From Candidatus Aminicenantota bacterium (lineage in GTDB: Bacteria > Acidobacteriota > Aminicenantia > Aminicenantales > UBA8522), in contig JAFGRZ010000207.1 of NCBI GenBank assembly GCA_016934895.1, positions 1-9,899 of the forward strand: 9,899 bases of DNA. The letters are read 5' to 3'. The notes beneath the pieces were generated by a model that was given only the letters and a program-made list of their open reading frames with translations, had not been told where the DNA came from and did no database searches. Shown one piece after another: positions 1-6,314 of this stretch. Position 1 is the first letter of the stretch; each line of letters begins with the position of its first letter. The translations under genes and the position numbers were made by a program.

Positions 1-89
1 CGGAACCCTGCCCGCTCGTCGCTCATACGGACTTCTCAGCATACACCCCGAGCCTAGGGGAAAAGAAGATAATGGACCGAGCCCGTTTT

Positions 90-112
90 GCTGATTGGCG
101 AAGAAAATCAGC
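90..112 (+). repeat. Small hairpin, 7-bp stem
   Basis: GCTGATT at 90-96 pairs perfectly with AATCAGC at 106-112 around a 9-base loop. G-T wobbles could extend the stem outward by a few pairs (T86-T89 with G113-G116). No T run follows, so it is not an intrinsic terminator for the + strand. It is the first of a row of inverted repeats before the DUF6305 gene and may belong to a structured leader RNA or an intergenic repeat. Confidence 0.45.
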
Positions 113-120
113 GGGGGATC

Positions 121-169
121 CAAGGGGGATGGCCCCCTTGTTCGGAGGACGGAGTCCGAGAAGGGGGGC
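121..169 (+). repeat. Two overlapping, mutually exclusive hairpins (possible palindromic element or leader RNA)
   Basis: Hairpin A: CAAGGGGG at 121-128 pairs perfectly with CCCCCTTG at 133-140 around a 4-base loop. Hairpin B: bases 132-146 pair with 155-169 (15 positions, two G-T wobbles, one G-A mismatch) around the loop GGACGGAG at 147-154. Both need the C run at 133-137, so only one can form at a time. The structure lies 43-91 bases before the DUF6305 start codon. The flanking AGCGA-AGCGA-GCG motif at 174-186 looks like dispersed palindromic repeats seen in other genomes. No T run follows, so it is not a standard terminator. Regulatory RNA and DNA-level repeat are both possible. Confidence 0.5.
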
Positions 170-199
170 AGAGAGCGAAGCGAGCGTTGGAAGGAAAAA

Positions 200-205
200 A
201 GGAAG
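200..205 (+). promoter_or_regulatory. Ribosome binding site deciding the DUF6305 start
   Basis: AGGAAG lies 6 bases before the ATG at 212, inside a long purine tract. It favours this start over the in-frame ATG at 95, which would put the signal peptide about 40 residues inside the protein. Confidence 0.55.
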
Positions 206-211
206 ACAAGG

Positions 212-775
212 ATGAAAAATGGGATTTCAATGAGTTTGATTGTGTCCGGAATCTTAATCGGAGCCCTGATGATCCCGGTCCCGGCTCAGGAGACGGCCGC
301 GGTCTTCGAGCAGCCGTTGCTCATCACCTCGGTTGGGCAGAACGCCGAGGTGCAGATCGCCGCCGTCCTGGCCAAACGGGCCGGACTTGATTATTCCCTT
401 GCCAAACTGGCGGCGCCCGAAGACCTCGCGAACGTGAAGACGCTCGTATTTGTCCTGGGGACCAGTCTCAAGGGCCTCGGCTCCGCGGGACTGGACCTGG
501 ACAAGGAAAAAGCCAGAGTTCTTGGCCTCAGCACCGCCGCCCAGATGAAGCAGATACACATCCTCTGCTTGCATCTGGGGGGAGAAGCGCGCCGAGGCCA
601 GCAGAGCGACGAACTGATCTCGGAGATCCTTCCTCTGGCTCGAAAGCTCATCGTTGTCAAATCGGGGAACAGCGACGGGTTCTTCACCCGTCTCTGCCGA
701 CAACATGATGTCTCCCTGGTCGAAGTCGACAAGCCGGCCGACGCCCAGACGCCGTTACAGCAAGCTTTCCGCTAA
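212..775 (+). CDS. DUF6305-family exported protein
   Basis: Encodes 187 residues. Residues 1-25 look like a Sec signal peptide: Lys2, a hydrophobic core at about 7-21, then a PVPA site with cleavage likely after Ala25. The mature part matches the DUF6305 family as I remember it: SVGQNAE at 40-46, a beta strand leading to GTSLKGLGSAGLD at 83-95, HLGGEARRG at 121-129, and VVKSGNSDGFFT at 148-159. These alternating hydrophobic strands and glycine loops suggest a small alpha/beta fold that could bind a ligand. The biochemical function is unknown. I chose the ATG at 212 because AGGAAG lies 6 bases upstream and a signal peptide follows directly. The same frame stays open back to an ATG at 95, but that extension is low-complexity hairpin DNA. 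The stop lies 9 bases before a TRAP permease gene, so a periplasmic role linked to that transporter is likely but inferred. Confidence 0.82.
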   Translation: MKNGISMSLIVSGILIGALMIPVPAQETAAVFEQPLLITSVGQNAEVQIAAVLAKRAGLDYSLAKLAAPEDLANVKTLVFVLGTSLKGLGSAGLDLDKEKARVLGLSTAAQMKQIHILCLHLGGEARRGQQSDELISEILPLARKLIVVKSGNSDGFFTRLCRQHDVSLVEVDKPADAQTPLQQAFR

Positions 776-784
776 AGCCGCATC

Positions 785-2053
785 ATGCCGGAGTGGCTCG
801 TCTTCCTCTTCATGGTGGCCGTTTTTGTTCTTCTGGCCATGGCCGCCAAATTTCCGATCGGCATCGCCCTCGCCCTATCCGCTCTGGCCGGCGCTCTTTT
901 TGCAGGCGACGGACCCAGCCCCCGCCATCTGGTCGAAGGCGCATTCGGCTACTTCGATACCATCCTGATTATCCTGACGGCGACCATCTTCATCAAGGTC
1001 TTGCAGGACGCCGGCATCCTAGACACCATGACGTCGCTTATGCTGAGGACTTTCTATCGCAGCAAGATCTTGCTCCTTCTCGCCGCCATGGTCATTCTGA
1101 TATTCCCGGGAATGCTGACCGGATCTTCGACCGCCGCCATCCTCAGCTCGGGCCCGCTGGTCGCGCCGGTGATGATGAAGCTCGGGTTGTCCCGGCTCAA
1201 GACGGGCGCTCTGGTCGCCATGGGAGGAATCCTCGGGATGATCGCCCCCCCGGTCAACATTCTGATCATGATTATGGGAGCCGGTGTGGATATGCCCTAT
1301 GTCGGCCTCACCCGGCCGCTGCTCATGCTCGTCGTCCCGCTGGCCGTCGTCATCCCCCTGGTCATCGGCTATAAGGATTTGAAGATCATCAACCGAAGCG
1401 ACCTGCTCTCCATCCTGCCGCCTTCGCTGGGCCCGAAATACCGCTTCCGGCTGGCCGTTCCTTTTCTCGTTCTGGTTTTTTTGATGGTCGCGCCCGGAGC
1501 GACGGCGGGCGCGGTTCCGGATGTCGGCATCCCCGGAGTTTTCCTCTTCGCCGCTCTCGTCGGACTGGCCTGCGGACGGCCGGTCAACGTCCTTAAAGTC
1601 ACGCAAAAAGCGATCGATGAATCCCTGCCCATCCTGGCCATTCTGGCCGGCGTCGGCATGTTCATCCAGGTCATGACCATGACGGGAGCCCGCGGCTGGA
1701 CCGTCATCTCCGTCCTTTCCCTCCCCTCGTTCCTTCTCTATCTCGGGATTTCCCTGAGCCTTCCGGCCTTCGGGGGGGTTTCGACCTTCGGTTCCGCGTC
1801 CATCCTCGGGATCCCGTTCATTCTCGCCTTGATCAGCAAGAACGCGTTGTTGACGTCGTCGTCCCTGTCCGCCATCACCAGCCTCGGTGACCTCGTCCCT
1901 CCCGCCGCCATTTCGGCCCGGTTCGCCGCCCAGGTCGTCGGCGAGCCCAACTTTTTCAAGATCCTGCGTTACTGTCTTGTCCCGGCGCTCCTGCAGCTGG
2001 CCGCCGGGATCGGAATGTTGCTTCTGGCCCCGTTTCTGGATAAGGTTGTCTAA
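785..2053 (+). CDS. TRAP transporter large permease subunit (DctM-like)
   Basis: Encodes 422 residues, the usual length of a TRAP large (M) subunit, and is hydrophobic throughout with about 11-12 predicted membrane segments. The two-fold repeat typical of DctM and the ion-transporter superfamily is visible. In the first half GSSTAA (113-118) is followed by GMIAPPVN (151-158). In the second half GSAS (336-339) is followed by VPPAA (371-375). These helix-break motifs form the substrate and Na+ sites in characterised relatives. The subunit should move an organic anion or other small solute across the inner membrane using an ion gradient; the substrate cannot be read from sequence. No DctP binding protein or typical four-helix DctQ subunit is adjacent. 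No clear Shine-Dalgarno precedes the ATG, which lies 9 bases after the DUF6305 stop, so translation is probably coupled. Confidence 0.88.
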   Translation: MPEWLVFLFMVAVFVLLAMAAKFPIGIALALSALAGALFAGDGPSPRHLVEGAFGYFDTILIILTATIFIKVLQDAGILDTMTSLMLRTFYRSKILLLLAAMVILIFPGMLTGSSTAAILSSGPLVAPVMMKLGLSRLKTGALVAMGGILGMIAPPVNILIMIMGAGVDMPYVGLTRPLLMLVVPLAVVIPLVIGYKDLKIINRSDLLSILPPSLGPKYRFRLAVPFLVLVFLMVAPGATAGAVPDVGIPGVFLFAALVGLACGRPVNVLKVTQKAIDESLPILAILAGVGMFIQVMTMTGARGWTVISVLSLPSFLLYLGISLSLPAFGGVSTFGSASILGIPFILALISKNALLTSSSLSAITSLGDLVPPAAISARFAAQVVGEPNFFKILRYCLVPALLQLAAGIGMLLLAPFLDKVV

Positions 2054-2205
2054 TGAACATCGTGCGGCTTCTCTATGACATCATCGTCCTTTATTTGAGT
2101 CTCCATTTTCTCTGGTATATCGTGCGCCAGAAAAAAATATGGGACCAGGCCGGGGCCGCCCTCGTCCTGGCCCTCCTCCTTCTCCGGCTTTTTCACATCA
2201 AGTGA
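2053..2205 (+). CDS. 50-residue two-helix membrane protein, possible mini small subunit of the TRAP-like transporter
   Basis: Short enough to be missed by length cut-offs. The ATG shares its A with the permease stop codon (TAATG), TAAGG at 2041-2045 lies 7 bases upstream as a plausible ribosome binding site, and the stop at 2203-2205 lies 3 bases before the next gene. The peptide starts MNIVRLLYDI and ends LLLLRLFHIK. It has two hydrophobic stretches, about residues 3-24 and 34-48, separated by a polar basic loop (RQKKIWDQ, residues 25-32), which suggests a helical hairpin in the inner membrane. I recognise no family. Its place directly after a DctM-like gene, with no normal DctQ nearby, suggests a reduced small subunit or an assembly factor; this is inference. 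It could also be a spurious open frame, but spacing, overlap and composition argue against that. Confidence 0.68.
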   Translation: MNIVRLLYDIIVLYLSLHFLWYIVRQKKIWDQAGAALVLALLLLRLFHIK

Positions 2206-2208
2206 GCG

Positions 2209-3351
2209 ATGAAAGAGATCAAAGGCACTCCCGGCTCGGCCGCGCTCTTTCTCTTCCTGGCCGGACTTCTTTGCGTCTTCTCCGGGAAGAGCTTTCTCGA
2301 CATGCATCGGCCTGAGCCGATCTTCCCGAGACCCGGCCTGAGCGAGATCAAGAAACTGGGCGATTATCTCCCGGCGCTTCAGGATTCAGCGGGAGACACG
2401 GACGTCTACGTTTTCCGCGGAAAGGAGAAAGGCGGGAATCTCCTGGCCGTGGGCGGAACGCATCCCAACGAGCCCGCCGGCCTGGTCACAACGGTCCTTC
2501 TCATCGAGACCATCCGGGCCGTCCGCGGCGATATTTTCATCATTCCCCGGGCCAACGCCAGCGGATTCACCCACAGCGATCCGCAGGAAGGAAATCCCCA
2601 ACGGTTCTCCATTTCTACGCCGGCCGGCCCGAGGCGGTTCCGGCTGGGCTCCCGCCTGACCAACCCGGTCGATCAATGGCCCGACCCGGCTGTCTACATG
2701 AATCCGCCCGGACAGAAGCTTTCGGGCAATGAAGCCCGGAACCTCAACCGGTGCTACCCCGGACGGGCCAAAGGTCATCTCACCGAGAAGATCGCCTTCG
2801 GCATCATGGAGCTGATCCGAAAGGAAAAGATAGACATCGCCATCGACTTCCATGAGTCGGCTCCAGAATACCCGGTCATCAATGCCATCGTCTTCCACGA
2901 GAACAGCGCCGAGCTGGCGGCTCTGGCCGTCATGGAACTCCAGGCGGCCGGGATCGAGATCCGGCTGGAGGCCTCGCCCGTCGGCCTCCGCGGACTGAGC
3001 CATCGCGAATGGGGTGATGAAGCCGGCATCAAAGTCCTCCTTCTCGAAACGCCCAACGCGTCCCACGGACGACTCAAAGGGCGGCCGTCCTCGTCGCTCG
3101 TCGTCGAAGGCCGGGATAAATTTTACGCGCGAGCGGCACGCCTGGGATGGCTGTTTGTCCCCTTCGGCGAGGAAGGAATCCCTCTCTCCCAAAGGGTGGC
3201 CCGGCATCTGGCCGCAATCAGTGCCCTGCTCAAGAGTTTGGCCGAACTGGAGCCGGACAAAGCGATCGCCATGGAAGGGATGCCGCCTTCGGCCGACGTG
3301 CAACAAAAGGGCCTGGGCGTATTCCTTCATCCTCCTTTAAAGGGTACCTAA
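2209..3351 (+). CDS. Succinylglutamate desuccinylase/aspartoacylase-like M14 metallohydrolase with N-terminal membrane segment
   Basis: Encodes 380 residues. After a basic N-terminus, residues about 11-26 are strongly hydrophobic and act as a signal peptide or anchor. The Cys at 22 lacks a proper lipobox, so it is probably not a lipoprotein. The catalytic domain carries the M14/AstE-AspA pattern: GGTHPNEPAG at 82-91 with Zn ligands His85 and Glu88, ARNLNRCYPG at 176-185, DFHES at 213-217 with the third ligand His215, and LLLETPN at 277-283 with the likely catalytic Glu280. Relatives cut an amide bond in N-acyl amino acids (succinylglutamate, N-acetylaspartate) or short peptides; the substrate here is unknown. 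Classical desuccinylases are cytoplasmic, so the membrane segment is unusual and suggests action at the periplasmic face. It lies 3 bases after the small membrane protein gene and probably processes the transporter's substrate or an overlapping compound. Confidence 0.82.
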   Translation: MKEIKGTPGSAALFLFLAGLLCVFSGKSFLDMHRPEPIFPRPGLSEIKKLGDYLPALQDSAGDTDVYVFRGKEKGGNLLAVGGTHPNEPAGLVTTVLLIETIRAVRGDIFIIPRANASGFTHSDPQEGNPQRFSISTPAGPRRFRLGSRLTNPVDQWPDPAVYMNPPGQKLSGNEARNLNRCYPGRAKGHLTEKIAFGIMELIRKEKIDIAIDFHESAPEYPVINAIVFHENSAELAALAVMELQAAGIEIRLEASPVGLRGLSHREWGDEAGIKVLLLETPNASHGRLKGRPSSSLVVEGRDKFYARAARLGWLFVPFGEEGIPLSQRVARHLAAISALLKSLAELEPDKAIAMEGMPPSADVQQKGLGVFLHPPLKGT

Positions 3352-3376
3352 GTCCAGATATTTCCTATACTTAGGG

Positions 3377-3405
3377 TTGACAAACAGAGGGCCATCCGAT
3401 AGTAT
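3377..3405 (+). promoter_or_regulatory. Strong sigma-70-like promoter for the ispH-rpsA operon
   Basis: A perfect -35 box TTGACA (3377-3382) is followed by a 17-base spacer and TAGTAT (3400-3405), which matches the TATAAT consensus at four of six positions. The expected transcription start is near 3412, giving a leader of about 19 bases before the ispH ATG at 3431. It sits in the 79-base gap between the two gene groups, the largest gap in the window after the 5' leader region. I see no operator palindrome in the gap. Confidence 0.7.
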
Positions 3406-3430
3406 ATGGCATTGCTTTTTCTCCTGAGAA

Positions 3431-4309
3431 ATGGAAATCATCATCGCTCGCAATACGGGACTCTGTTACGGCGTCAAACGGGCCCTGCAGATCGCCCGGA
3501 GCACCCGGCGCCGCAAGACCGGCCGGGTCTTGACGCTCGGCGAGATCATCCATAATCCGAAGGTCATCTTGGATCTGCAAAAAATCGGAATCCAGGCCGT
3601 GGAAAGCGCCGATGCGGTCGCCGGGGAAACCGTCATTATCCGCTCGCACGGTGTCGCTCCGGAAGTTTACAGGGCCCTGAAGGAACGGGGGGTCGAGATT
3701 GTCGACGCCACCTGTCCGATCGTCAAAGAGATCCAGAAACTCGTGGCCGGCCTGGCCAAACGCGGCGAGGAAATCATTATCGTCGGTCATCGGGAGCATC
3801 CAGAGATCAAGGGCTTGATCGGCTGCAGCCGCCGCCGCGCCCAAATCATCGAAAACGAAGACCGGGCCCGTCGGCTGCCGGTCAGGGACAAAAGGGCCGT
3901 TCTGGCGCAGTCGACCCAGGATCTCAATCTTTTCGGCCGGGTCGTGGCCGCCCTTCTCGAGAAGACCAAAGAACTTTCCGTGTTCAACACGATCTGCCGA
4001 TCCACCCAGACCCGTCAAAAGGCGACGTCCGAACTGGCCTCCCGGGTTGATATTATGTTCATCGTCGGCGGCAAAAACAGTTCGAACACGTCCCGGCTTT
4101 TCCAAGCGGCTAAACGCGTGCTTGCCAACACCCATTTCATCGAGAGCGCCGATCAGATCAAACCCCGCCTGCTCAAGGGGGCGAAGAGAATCGGGATCTC
4201 CGGTGGCGCGTCCACTCCGGCGGAGTCCATTGAGGAGGCGGCGGCCAGAATCCGAGCATGTGGCGAAGATCTTTCCGAGAGGGAGAACATCAACCAATGG
4301 CAGAGCTAA
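3431..4309 (+). CDS. ispH: 4-hydroxy-3-methylbut-2-enyl diphosphate reductase
   Basis: Encodes 292 residues. IspH is the last enzyme of the MEP pathway: it reduces HMBPP to IPP and DMAPP with a [4Fe-4S] cluster in the cytoplasm. All expected landmarks are visible. The three cluster cysteines are Cys12 (GLCYGVKRA), Cys95 (DATCP) and Cys189 (NTICRSTQTRQ). The substrate-binding histidines are His41 (IIHNPKV), His73 (RSHGV) and His123 (REHPE), and Glu125 is the proton-relay acid. Further conserved parts are AQSTQ (159-163), GGKNSSNTSRL (213-223) and GISGGASTP (255-263). Length is normal. The ribosome binding site is weak (GAG just before the ATG). A strong promoter lies upstream. The last 13 bases overlap rpsA in another frame. 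The presence of ispH shows the organism uses the MEP rather than the mevalonate route. Confidence 0.96.
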   Translation: MEIIIARNTGLCYGVKRALQIARSTRRRKTGRVLTLGEIIHNPKVILDLQKIGIQAVESADAVAGETVIIRSHGVAPEVYRALKERGVEIVDATCPIVKEIQKLVAGLAKRGEEIIIVGHREHPEIKGLIGCSRRRAQIIENEDRARRLPVRDKRAVLAQSTQDLNLFGRVVAALLEKTKELSVFNTICRSTQTRQKATSELASRVDIMFIVGGKNSSNTSRLFQAAKRVLANTHFIESADQIKPRLLKGAKRIGISGGASTPAESIEEAAARIRACGEDLSERENINQWQS

Positions 4310-6042
4310 AAAAACAAGCGAACCGGGAGGAGAAGCTCTCCTCCGAAGACTATGAACATCTGCTTGACAAGTACCAGTTCAGCGCCAAGGAAATCACGCC
4401 CGGCCAGGTCATCAAGGGCAAGCTGATCAAGATCACCCCGACCGGAGTGCTGGTCGATATCGGTTTCAAGTCCGAAGGCGTCATTCCGGTCGAGGATTTC
4501 GTCGAAGCCGACCTCAAGAAGCTGCGGCCCGGAGATGAGATCGAGGCCATCCTGGAGAGAACGGACGCCAAGGAGGGGTATCTTCTCCTTTCCAAGAAGA
4601 AGGCGGACCGTCAACGGGCGATCGGCGAGGTCGAGAAGGCCTTTCACGCCCACAGCTATATCACCGGAAAAATCATCCAAAGGATCAAGAACGGCTACAC
4701 CGTCGACGCCGGACTCGACGCCTTCCTGCCGGATTCTCACGCCGATATCCGGCCGGTGAAGAACCCGGCGAGCCTCCTCGGCCAGGACTTCAAGTTCAAG
4801 GTAATCAAGTTCGAGCGCAAAACAGAGAACGCGGTCCTTTCCCGGAAGCTCTTTCTCCAGGATGAGCGGGAAAAGAAAAAACGAAGGGTTTTCAGCCGCC
4901 TGGTCAAAGGCGAAAAAATCAAAGGACATGTCCGGTCGCTGACCAGCTTCGGCGCCTTCATCGACCTGGGAGGAGTGGAGGGCCTTCTCCATATCTCCGA
5001 AATGTCATGGGGCAAGATCGGTCATCCCTCCGAGCTCTTCGAGACCGGCCAGGAGGTTGAAGTCGTCCTCCTCGATTTCAACGAAAAGGATGAACGCATC
5101 TCCCTCGGATATAAACAGCTCACCGAGGATCCCTGGAAGAACGTGCTGGACAAGTACTCCGTCGGCCAAAAGGTCAAGGGCAAGGTGGTCAGCCTGACCG
5201 ATTTCGGGGCCTTTGTCGAGCTCGAGAAAGGCATCGAGGGCCTTGTCCACATCTCGGACCTGTCCTGGTCCCGAAAATCGGTTCACCCCAAAAAAATCCT
5301 CTCTATCGGGGAGGAAGTCCATGTCTCCGTGCTCGATGTCAACCCCGAGACGAAACGCGTTTCCCTCGGCCTCAAGCAGACCATGCCGCATCCCCTCGAA
5401 CTCCTGCGCCAGAAATACAGCCCCGGAGCGAGGGTGAAGGGGAAGATCACGAGCATTACCGATTTCGGGGCCTTCATGGAAGTGGAGCCGGGAGTGGAGG
5501 GCCTCATTCACATATCCGACATCTCCTGGGAAAAGATCAAACACGCCAAGGACAAACTCGAAGTCGGCCAGGAAACGGAGGCCGTGATCCTCAATATCGA
5601 CGTCGAGAAGCAGAAGGTTTCTCTGGGAATCAAACAGCTCGAGGGCGACATTTGGGAGGACTTTTTCAATCGCCAGAAGATCGGCGACTTGGTCAAGGTC
5701 CGGATTGTCCGGATCGCCGATTTCGGCGTCTTCGTCGAGATCACCCCGGGCATCGAGGGGGTGGTTTTTCTGTCCGAACTCGACGAAAGGAAAATCGAGA
5801 ACGCCGCCGAGGCCTTCTCGGTCGGGGAAGAAAGGATCGCCAAGATCATCAAGATGAATCCCCGGGAAAAAAGGATATCCCTCAGCTTCCGTCTCGCTCA
5901 GATGGAGATGCAGAAACTTGAATATCAGAAATTTTTGAGCACCCAGGACCAACGACACACCCTGGGCGACATCATGCGAGACCAGCTCAAGCATTTCAGC
6001 GCGCCGAAAAAAGTGGCCAAACCAAAGGAGGGAAAAAAATGA
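4297..6042 (+). CDS. rpsA: 30S ribosomal protein S1, six S1 domains
   Basis: Encodes 581 residues with six S1 RNA-binding (OB-fold) domains at about 33-101, 120-187, 205-273, 288-360, 375-447 and 461-532. This matches the six-domain architecture of the proteobacterial type. Domains 3-5 are the most canonical, each with an FGAF strand and a VEGLLHIS/IEGLVHIS-like strand. Domains 1 and 2 are more divergent, as in the ribosome-docking domains of known S1. Domain 6 carries FGVF and a degenerate FLSELDE in place of HISD. The C-terminus is a lysine-rich tail. S1 binds the small ribosomal subunit and helps mRNAs unfold and initiate. I chose the ATG at 4297 (MAELKKQ, with AGGGAG upstream) over the in-frame ATG at 4258. 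The gene overlaps ispH by 13 bases and the HU gene by 4 bases (ATGA). Confidence 0.95.
   Translation: MAELKKQANREEKLSSEDYEHLLDKYQFSAKEITPGQVIKGKLIKITPTGVLVDIGFKSEGVIPVEDFVEADLKKLRPGDEIEAILERTDAKEGYLLLSKKKADRQRAIGEVEKAFHAHSYITGKIIQRIKNGYTVDAGLDAFLPDSHADIRPVKNPASLLGQDFKFKVIKFERKTENAVLSRKLFLQDEREKKKRRVFSRLVKGEKIKGHVRSLTSFGAFIDLGGVEGLLHISEMSWGKIGHPSELFETGQEVEVVLLDFNEKDERISLGYKQLTEDPWKNVLDKYSVGQKVKGKVVSLTDFGAFVELEKGIEGLVHISDLSWSRKSVHPKKILSIGEEVHVSVLDVNPETKRVSLGLKQTMPHPLELLRQKYSPGARVKGKITSITDFGAFMEVEPGVEGLIHISDISWEKIKHAKDKLEVGQETEAVILNIDVEKQKVSLGIKQLEGDIWEDFFNRQKIGDLVKVRIVRIADFGVFVEITPGIEGVVFLSELDERKIENAAEAFSVGEERIAKIIKMNPREKRISLSFRLAQMEMQKLEYQKFLSTQDQRHTLGDIMRDQLKHFSAPKKVAKPKEGKK
6025..6031 (+). 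promoter_or_regulatory. Consensus Shine-Dalgarno for the HU/IHF gene
   Basis: AAGGAGG, a full match to the consensus, lies 7 bases before the ATG at 6039 and inside the end of rpsA. It is the strongest ribosome binding site in the window, consistent with high expression of a nucleoid protein. Most other junctions rely on overlap. Confidence 0.75.
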
Positions 6043-6314
6043 TAAAGGCGGACTTGATCAACAAGATCGCCAGGTCGATGGACATTCCCAAGCAGGAGGC
6101 CGAGGAGGGCGTCAATCTTTTTTTTCAATCGATCAAAGAGGCCATCCTGCGGGGGGAAGAGATTGAGATCCGGGGATTCGGCAGCTTCCGTTTCCGCAAG
6201 CGGACCTCGCGCGCCGGACGGAACCCTCGGACCGGAGAGCCGGTCAAAGTCCCCCCCAAGAAAGTCCTTTATTTCAAGCCCAGCAAGCTGCTCAAGGAAA
6301 TGCTCAACTCCTGA
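6039..6314 (+). CDS. HU/IHF-family DNA-binding protein
   Basis: Encodes 91 residues, typical for the HU/IHF family of small dimeric proteins that bend and compact DNA. It begins MIKADLINKIA, matching the first helix of the family. GFGSF (46-50) marks the turn into the beta sheet. The DNA-binding arm RAGRNPRTGEPVKVP (58-72) includes the intercalating Pro63. The C-terminal FKPSKLLKEML (79-89) is the closing helix. I cannot separate HU from an IHF subunit with certainty. Its place directly after rpsA mirrors the rpsA-ihfB order of enterobacteria, which leans slightly to IHF-beta-like. The start overlaps the rpsA stop by 4 bases (ATGA), and its stop overlaps the HIT gene by one base (TGATG). Confidence 0.94.
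   Translation: MIKADLINKIARSMDIPKQEAEEGVNLFFQSIKEAILRGEEIEIRGFGSFRFRKRTSRAGRNPRTGEPVKVPPKKVLYFKPSKLLKEMLNS

Larger units (their letters stand above)
1..211. other. Non-coding leader region with hairpins upstream of the DUF6305 gene
   Basis: I see no convincing gene in this stretch. One frame is open from base 3 to a TGA at 213-215, but its arginine codons are mostly AGA/AGG, unlike the CGG/CGC preference of the real genes here, and the predicted peptide is low in complexity. The second half is rich in G runs and purines and contains several inverted repeats (listed separately), ending in a purine-rich tract that supplies the ribosome binding site of the next gene. A GATAAT at 68-73 resembles a -10 box, but no -35 box sits at the right distance. 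The tail of an upstream gene could lie in the first ~60 bases; I cannot tell. Confidence 0.5.

Noticed and set aside
46..60. CCCC/GGGG inverted repeat around CCTAGG as terminator of an upstream gene
   Set aside because: It has only a 4-bp stem and no T run after it.
95..211. N-terminal extension of the DUF6305 gene from an ATG at 95
   Set aside because: It would place a good signal peptide about 40 residues inside the protein, lacks a ribosome binding site, and translates hairpin-rich DNA into a low-complexity charged string.
3..215. Open frame entering from the left edge and ending in TGA that overlaps the DUF6305 ATG
   Set aside because: The ATGA overlap resembles the junctions in the second operon, but codon use (many AGA/AGG) and the low-complexity peptide suggest chance read-through of repeat DNA. 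More upstream sequence would settle it.
2386..3330. Minus-strand open frame of 314 codons opposite the M14 hydrolase
   Set aside because: The plus strand encodes a complete metallohydrolase with all zinc ligands. The minus frame has no motif and no sensible start context. The same holds for minus-strand frames at 3371-4297 and 5005-5994.
3334..3348. Palindromes CCTTTAAAGG and GGTACC at the end of the hydrolase gene, as a terminator
   Set aside because: The stems are short with no loop and no T run follows, so they do not fit an intrinsic terminator.
4258..4296. Earlier in-frame start for S1 at 4258
   Set aside because: It would add 13 residues (MWRRSFREGEHQP) with no family resemblance and extend the ispH overlap to 52 bases. 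The ATG at 4297 gives a typical S1 N-terminus.
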